Position numbers and translations under genes: made by a program
Part shown: positions 59,551-64,000 of the stretch, in pieces
Layout: each line of letters opens with the position of its first letter
Numbering within the stretch: position 1 is the first letter of the stretch
Source: an uncultured Oscillospiraceae bacterium
Lineage (GTDB): Bacteria; Bacillota; Clostridia; Oscillospirales; Oscillospiraceae
Direction: 5' to 3'
Length of the DNA: 64,000 bases
NCBI GenBank assembly: GCA_934569045.1
Contig: CAKTJX010000010.1
Coordinates: 1 to 64,000, forward strand
Notes under the pieces: generated by a model
What the model saw: only the letters and a program-made list of their open reading frames with translations
Told to the model about the DNA's origin: nothing
Databases searched by the model: none

Positions 59551-62550
59551 ATGTCTGAATCCAATCTCGTTTCCCCTCTTTTGGATGGCTTTGCCCTGGG
59601 CGCGCCCATGAGCAGCCGTCCCGGCGTGTGCTGCTGCCCCGCCATGAAGGAGGGCTCCGATCAAAAATATATCGTAAAGATCCTCTCCATGCCCGCATCC
59701 CAGACCCAGCTGGATGCCTTGCTGGTCACGGGGGCCTACAAGGACCCCGCCGCCGCCCTGGACTACTTCCGCCAGCAGGCGGATGACGCCGCGGCAGAGG
59801 CGGAATTCCTGCAAAGCATGGCCGCCCTGGACGGCTTCCAGAGCTACGATGGCTGGCAGGTCAGCCCCATGAAGAAGAATCGGCTGGGCTACCATGTCTA
59901 TCTGGTCAGCAAGTATGGCCGGACTCTGGAAAAGAATCTGCGCCGCACCGCCATTACCCATTTGCAGGCGGTGAATATGGCGCTGGACCTGTGCGGGGCT
60001 TTGTCCCTGTGCCGCCGGGCGGGCCACCTGTATGTGGACCTGAAGCCCACCAACATCTTCGCGGATGAGAGCGGCCACTACCGCATCGGGGATCTGGGCT
60101 TTGTCTCCACCAAGTTCCTGGACTACACCTCCATGCCGGAGAAATACCTCAGCGCCTACTGTGCCCCGGAGGCAAAGGACCCCATGGCGACATTGAACCT
60201 GACCATGGATACATACGCCCTGGGCATGATCCTCTACCGCATCTACAACGGCGGGAAGCTGCCCCAGCTGCCGGAAGACCCGGCCCAGCCCCTGGACCCG
60301 CCCACCTACGCCGATGAGGATATGACCCAGCTCATTCTGAAGGCCGTGGCAAGAAAGCCGGAGGACCGCTACGCGGACCCCGCCGACCTGGGTCAGGCTC
60401 TGGTTGCCTACCTCCAGGCCCACAGCCCGGAGGACATCCCCATTGCCCCGCCCGCCCCCCAGGAGCCCGCGCCCCAGGCGGCGGAAGCGCAGCCCCAGGA
60501 TGCCGCGGCAGAAGCCGCCACAGCAGAGGAGGCACCCGCAGACGAACCGCCCGCAGAGGCGCCATCCGCGGAAGATGCGCCGGAGGAACCGCCGGTTTCC
60601 ACAGATGCCATTCTGGAGGAGCTCTCCGAGGATTCCCTGCTTTCTGATCTCACCTCTGATATGCCGGAGGCCTCCACCCCGGAATCGGACCCGCTGACGG
60701 ACTCCACCATCCGCATGGATTTCCAGCAGGTAGCTGCCGCTGCTCCCACAGAGGATGTGCTGGACCAAGGCACCGTCCGCTTCTCCCCCGCCGCCGTTGC
60801 CGTGGCAGAAACGCCTGCCGCCCCGAAGCAGCCCGCCGAGCCGGAGGATGATGTGGTATTCCCCGTCATCGCCCCCAAGGCCCAGGAGGATGCCTTCGAC
60901 CTGGACAGTGAGCTGGATGCCGTAAAGGATCTGCTCCAGACCCCCAAATACCCCAACATGACCCCCCGGCCCGTCCGCAAGCCCGTCATGCAGAATGTGA
61001 CCCCGGTGGACGTGGAGAAAAACCGCCGGGGCAAGGCCCCGCTGGTCATCTCCCTGCTGCTGGTGCTGGCCGTGGGCGTTGGCTTCTTCTCCTACTGGTT
61101 CTATAACAATTTCTATCTGCTCACCGTCAACGGCATTCAGGTCACCGGCACCCAGAACGAAATGACCGTCACCCTGGATACGGAGATTGCTGACAGCCTG
61201 CTGACGGTTTCCTGCACCGATGTTTACGGCAGCACCCTGTCCTCCCCGGTCTCCGGCGGCAAGGCGGTGTTCACCAACCTGAGTCCCAACGCCCTGTATA
61301 ACGTCCTTGTGAACGTAGAGGGGCTGCACAAGCTCACGGGGCAGATTTCCGACGTCTTCACCACCGAGGGCCAGACAGAGGTGGTGTCCCTCACCGCCGT
61401 TGTCGGCCAGGAGGAGGGCAGCGTGCTGCTGAACCTGACCGTCAGCGGCCACGAGCCGGAGGGCTGGGTTGCCTCCGCCGCCTGCGAGGGGGAGGACAAC
61501 ATCATGCAGAACTTCACCGGCCACTCCGTCACCCTGAAGGGCCTGCGGGTGGGCAAGGAATACACCATCCGCCTGACCACCTCCGACAACTCCCAGCTGG
61601 TGGGCGAAACCAGCATCAAATTCACGGTGCAGAGCCTGGTTTCCGCCAGCAACCTGGCTGTCATCTCCCGGCTGGACGGCGATCTGACCATCGGCTGGGA
61701 CGGCCCCGCCACCCCGGTTGCCAGCTGGACCGTCCGGTGCTACGCCGACGACTATGACGAAACCCAGACCGTCACCAGCACCATTGCCACCTTCCGGGGC
61801 ACGGTGAACGAGAAGTCCTACACCGTAGAGGTCACCCCTGCCGGAATGACCCAGCCCACCCGGCTGACCATTTCCGCCAACCCCATCAGCATCACCGCCT
61901 TTGACGTGACGGAGAATGAGGATGGCGGGCTGGACGTAACCTGGAGCTTTGAGGGCAAGGCCCCCGCTGACGGCTGGCTGCTGATGTACTCCCTGAACAG
62001 CTCCAGCTCTTCCAGCGTAGTCAAGTGCAGCGAGGCCAAGGGCACCATCTCCCCCAAAATCCCCGGCACCACCTACAACCTGACTCTGCAGCTGACGGAT
62101 GACACCTCCATCTTCGGCGGCACCAAGAGCTACACCACCGCCAATTCCGATACCTTCTCCACCCAGGGTCTGTCCGCCGACAAGATCAGCTCCAAACTGC
62201 TGAAAACCCCCGCGGACAGCCATTGGCTGGCGGACAACCTGAGCTCTGACGACTACACCGATACCTTCCAGTCCGGGGACAAGCTCTCCATGGTCCTGGA
62301 AGCCACCGCCAAGTTCTATGTGAACCACGAGGACATCAGCGTCATGTACGTCTACCGGGATGCCGATGGCAACCCCATCCCCAGCCTAGTCTCCACCGAC
62401 ACCATCGACTGGTACGACCTGTTCTTCGACGGCAACTACCAGCTGGGCGAGCTGGACCTGCCCAAGACCCCCACCGAGTCCGGCAGCTACTCCGTCACCG
62501 TCTACTTCAACGGGGCACCCGTGGCCAATAACAATTTCACCATTGCGTAA
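59551..62550 (+). CDS. Transmembrane Ser/Thr kinase-like protein with extracellular beta-sandwich repeats
   Basis: A 999-residue protein. The intracellular kinase-like domain (~1-290) has Lys in QKYIVKILSM, a catalytic loop HLYVDLKPTNIFA (Asp kept, HRD changed to YVD), a metal loop RIGDLGFVS (DLG) and APEAKDP, but no clear glycine loop. A long Pro/Ala/Glu linker follows (~290-490), then one membrane helix (PLVISLLLVLAVGVGFFSYW, ~497-517). Four or more Fn3/Ig-like domains make up the outside part (~520-999). ATG 59551 follows TAAGGAGG. It may read an extracellular cue; weak or absent catalysis is possible. It is divergent from a zinc-ribbon protein with Ig domains. Confidence 0.82.
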   Translation: MSESNLVSPLLDGFALGAPMSSRPGVCCCPAMKEGSDQKYIVKILSMPASQTQLDALLVTGAYKDPAAALDYFRQQADDAAAEAEFLQSMAALDGFQSYDGWQVSPMKKNRLGYHVYLVSKYGRTLEKNLRRTAITHLQAVNMALDLCGALSLCRRAGHLYVDLKPTNIFADESGHYRIGDLGFVSTKFLDYTSMPEKYLSAYCAPEAKDPMATLNLTMDTYALGMILYRIYNGGKLPQLPEDPAQPLDPPTYADEDMTQLILKAVARKPEDRYADPADLGQALVAYLQAHSPEDIPIAPPAPQEPAPQAAEAQPQDAAAEAATAEEAPADEPPAEAPSAEDAPEEPPVSTDAILEELSEDSLLSDLTSDMPEASTPESDPLTDSTIRMDFQQVAAAAPTEDVLDQGTVRFSPAAVAVAETPAAPKQPAEPEDDVVFPVIAPKAQEDAFDLDSELDAVKDLLQTPKYPNMTPRPVRKPVMQNVTPVDVEKNRRGKAPLVISLLLVLAVGVGFFSYWFYNNFYLLTVNGIQVTGTQNEMTVTLDTEIADSLLTVSCTDVYGSTLSSPVSGGKAVFTNLSPNALYNVLVNVEGLHKLTGQISDVFTTEGQTEVVSLTAVVGQEEGSVLLNLTVSGHEPEGWVASAACEGEDNIMQNFTGHSVTLKGLRVGKEYTIRLTTSDNSQLVGETSIKFTVQSLVSASNLAVISRLDGDLTIGWDGPATPVASWTVRCYADDYDETQTVTSTIATFRGTVNEKSYTVEVTPAGMTQPTRLTISANPISITAFDVTENEDGGLDVTWSFEGKAPADGWLLMYSLNSSSSSSVVKCSEAKGTISPKIPGTTYNLTLQLTDDTSIFGGTKSYTTANSDTFSTQGLSADKISSKLLKTPADSHWLADNLSSDDYTDTFQSGDKLSMVLEATAKFYVNHEDISVMYVYRDADGNPIPSLVSTDTIDWYDLFFDGNYQLGELDLPKTPTESGSYSVTVYFNGAPVANNNFTIA

Positions 62551-62567
62551 AAGCCATTTGTGTAAAA

Positions 62568-62600
62568 GAGGTGGCGCTGCAAAAACCGCAGCGCCACCTC
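62568..62600 (+). terminator. Terminator of the transmembrane kinase gene
   Basis: 13-bp stem GAGGTGGCGCTGC/GCAGCGCCACCTC followed by TTAATTTTT. Confidence 0.9.
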
Positions 62601-62613
62601 TTAATTTTTAATC

Positions 62614-62720
62614 GTCCCGCAGGGACACCACAACCGCCCGCACGGGCGATTTCGTCCAATCTACGATTGGATTTCACCTGTCGCAGGACAGATTTCACCC
62701 GGCCGAGGGCCGGATTTCAT
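62614..62720 (+). repeat. Five-hairpin array, copy C
   Basis: Stems are GTCCC/GGGAC, CGCCC/GGGCG, CCAATC/GATTGG, CTGTC/GACAG and CCGGCC/GGCCGG, with linkers ACACCACAAC, ATTTCGT, ATTTCAC, ATTTCAC and ATTTCAT. Stem three differs from copy A on both arms so that pairing is kept. Confidence 0.87.
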
Positions 62721-62745
62721 TGTCCCAGCCATGCCCATTTCTTTC

Positions 62746-63201
62746 TCACTTCTTCGGTTCCTCCGCGTGGCCGTTCTGATAGGCCCGGCGGATTTCCTCC
62801 GGCATGCTCTCCGGGGTCAGGTTTTTCACCCGGTCCTCATTGCCGTCCTGAATGGCCTGGTCATAGTACCAGCACTTGTAGGTCAGCATATCCAGCACCT
62901 GCCGCATCCGCGCCAGCTCCGCCTCCGCTTCCGCCTGCTGCTGCTCCAGCAGCGCCTTGCGCTGGGCATAGGTGGCGCTTCCCTGGGCGCACCACTGCAT
63001 AAACTGGCGGATGTTCCGAATCTCCATGCCGGTTTTTTTCAGGCACTCAATCATCCGAATGGTCTCCAGCTCCCGGTCCGTGAATTTCCGAATCCCGGCG
63101 GACCGCTCCATGTGGGGAAACAGGCCCTGATTGTCATAGTAGCGCAGGGTGGAAACCGGCAGCCCCGTCTTTTCCGAGACCTGACCAATGGTGTACTCCA
63201 T
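62746..63201 (-). CDS. MerR-family transcriptional regulator
   Basis: A 151-residue MerR regulator. The N-terminal winged helix is YTIGQVSEKTGLPVSTLRYY with DNQGLFP and RKFTDRELETIRMIECL, then the dimerising coiled coil (ALLEQQQAEAEAELARMRQV). The C-terminal KCWYYDQAIQDGNED matches the AdhR/YraB-like group that answers aldehydes or electrophiles. ATG 63201 has GAGGAG eight bases upstream. The MerR-type promoter at 37187 is of the kind these proteins use, but the link is unproven. Confidence 0.87.
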   Translation of the reverse strand: MEYTIGQVSEKTGLPVSTLRYYDNQGLFPHMERSAGIRKFTDRELETIRMIECLKKTGMEIRNIRQFMQWCAQGSATYAQRKALLEQQQAEAEAELARMRQVLDMLTYKCWYYDQAIQDGNEDRVKNLTPESMPEEIRRAYQNGHAEEPKK

Positions 63202-63276
63202 AAGCAATGCTCCTCTTGCCCGGACTCCGGGCTACTTTTTTACCATCATAGCGCATTTGCCGGAAATACGCAAGGC

Positions 63277-63765
63277 CTATTCCAGCTCCGCGCGCAGCTT
63301 TCCCAGGGCCCGCTTCTCAATGCGGGAAATATAGCTGCGGCTGATGCCAAGCCTCTCCGCCACCTGCCGCTGCCGCAGAGGCGGCCCCCCGCCAAGGCCA
63401 TAGCGCAGGCAGATCACCTGCCGCTCCTGCTCCGTCAGGCATCGGGCCACCGCCCTGCGCAGCAAAACCACCGTCTCCCGCCCGCTGACCTCCTCCACCA
63501 GGTCCGAGTCCTCACTGATCACATCCATCAGCGCCAGCGGTGCCCCATCCGCTCCGGTCTCAATAGAATCCGACAGCGAAACATCCTGGGCGCTCTTCCG
63601 CTGGGCACGGAAATACATCAGTATCTCATTCTCCACACACCGCGCCGCATAGGTCGCCAGCCTCGCCCCTTTGGAGGCATCAAAGGTGGTAATTCCCTTG
63701 ATGAGGCCAATGGTTCCAATGGAGATCAGATCCTCTTGGTCGGCGGTCTGGGCGTAATATTTCTT
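63277..63765 (-). pseudogene. sigK: 3' part of sigK (sporulation sigma-K), interrupted at its 5' side
   Basis: The frame encodes the last ~160 residues of sigma-K: region 2 from KKYYAQTADQEDLISIGTIG through LIKGITTFDASKGARLATYA and ARCVENEILMYFRAQRKS, then region 4 (RYGLGGGPPLRQRQVAERLG, ISRSYISRIEKRALGKLRAE). The preceding LRLVAHIV part and the N-terminus are absent. Upstream of KKYYAQ the frame becomes unrelated and stops at 63813. Here a recombinase gene begins on the same strand, so the gene appears split by an integrated element. It would be functional after excision in the mother cell, so this is an interrupted gene rather than a dead one. Confidence 0.85.
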
Positions 63766-64000
63766 AGACTGGTGATGCCCGCGGTGTGCTTGAGGGGTGT
63801 ATAGACGGCCTCATAGGTGCTGCCCAGCTTCAGAAAAATATCGAGATGAATATCATCCTTGGTGCTTTCTCTCTTAACAACAACCCTATCCAGAATCGTT
63901 GCCACCAGCGCCGTATCGATTTCCCCAGTGAAGCGCAACGCCACGTCCAGCGCCCGCCGGATGGCCGGGATATCCAGTTCTTCGGAAGTCCTGTTTTCTT
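63726..64000 (-). CDS. C-terminal end of a site-specific recombinase (skin-like element; 5' end outside window)
   Basis: An open frame entering from the right edge and ending at 63726. It encodes the last ~91 residues of what looks like a large serine recombinase C-terminus (SEELDIPAIRRALDVALRFT, GEIDTALVATILDRVVVKRE, DDIHLDIFLKLGSTYEAVYT). The last ~12 residues (RNITPRPPTKRI) and the stop codon are read out of frame from sigK DNA, so the junction lies at about 63765. The catalytic N-terminal domain is outside the window, so the recombinase class is inferred. Confidence 0.7.
   Translation of the reverse strand, partial: ENRTSEELDIPAIRRALDVALRFTGEIDTALVATILDRVVVKRESTKDDIHLDIFLKLGSTYEAVYTPLKHTAGITSLRNITPRPPTKRI

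Noticed and set aside
59515-62328. 937-codon antisense frame opposite the transmembrane kinase
   Set aside because: No domain or ribosome site; composition mirrors the codon bias of the sense gene. The same applies to 23953-26346 (minus) and 49700-51571 (plus).

Overview
The window looks like chromosomal DNA of a GC-rich, endospore-forming Firmicute of the Clostridia, most like Oscillospiraceae (Flavonifractor/Oscillibacter-type gut bacteria). The grounds are the sporulation genes (spoVAD, spoVAE, spoIIR, a sigK fragment), a T-box leader, AddAB, an MEP-pathway kinase, a class B sortase with an NPKTG substrate, IreB, and strong AGGAGG ribosome sites. The species call is inference.
Layout. 1-2.6 kb: 5' two thirds of rpoB with its own consensus promoter. 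3-8 kb: a beta-CASP nuclease, a sortase-anchored surface protein behind a structured leader, and a REP-associated tyrosine transposase (RAYT) bracketed by its palindromic elements. 8-12.2 kb: a LysR regulator convergent with a T-box-controlled metNIQ methionine transporter. 12.2-16.4 kb: a DtxR pair and a three-gene GlpA-like FAD oxidoreductase operon. 16.6-22.2 kb: isocitrate dehydrogenase, aconitase, a LysR regulator and a PrpF isomerase. 22.6-33 kb: a secreted nuclease, an FMN/FAD surface reductase, a BTAD regulator, a cation/proton antiporter, rodA, sortase B and a leucine-rich protein. 33-38.4 kb: tRNA-Leu followed by an accessory region with an XRE protein, two zinc-ribbon membrane proteins, a minimal kinase, a cupin behind a MerR-type promoter and a decayed PucR gene. 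38.6-46 kb: M32 carboxypeptidase, nnrD, mazF, ireB, an NlpC/P60 protein, spoVAD-spoVAE and a tiny Asn/Gln-rich ORF. 46.3-58 kb: addAB, spoIIR, ispE, a GntR-ABC cassette and a JAMM-domain pair. 58.2-64 kb: a second zinc-ribbon and transmembrane kinase pair, a MerR regulator, and the 3' part of sigK cut at its 5' side by the end of a recombinase gene.
Repeats dominate the intergenic space. Eleven copies of a ~100-bp unit made of two inverted GGGGCGGCT-type palindromes are present, and three of them surround the RAYT gene. Two of the eleven sit inside 150-bp units with 18-bp terminal inverted repeats. A separate ~105-bp array of five consecutive hairpins occurs three times, with compensatory changes in its stems. 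Other families include a nested palindrome of about 150 bp.
The most interesting points are the sigK/recombinase junction (a skin-like element), the RAYT-REP system, the covarying five-hairpin arrays, and the two zinc-ribbon/kinase modules. All calls come from reading the sequence; no search or folding program was run.
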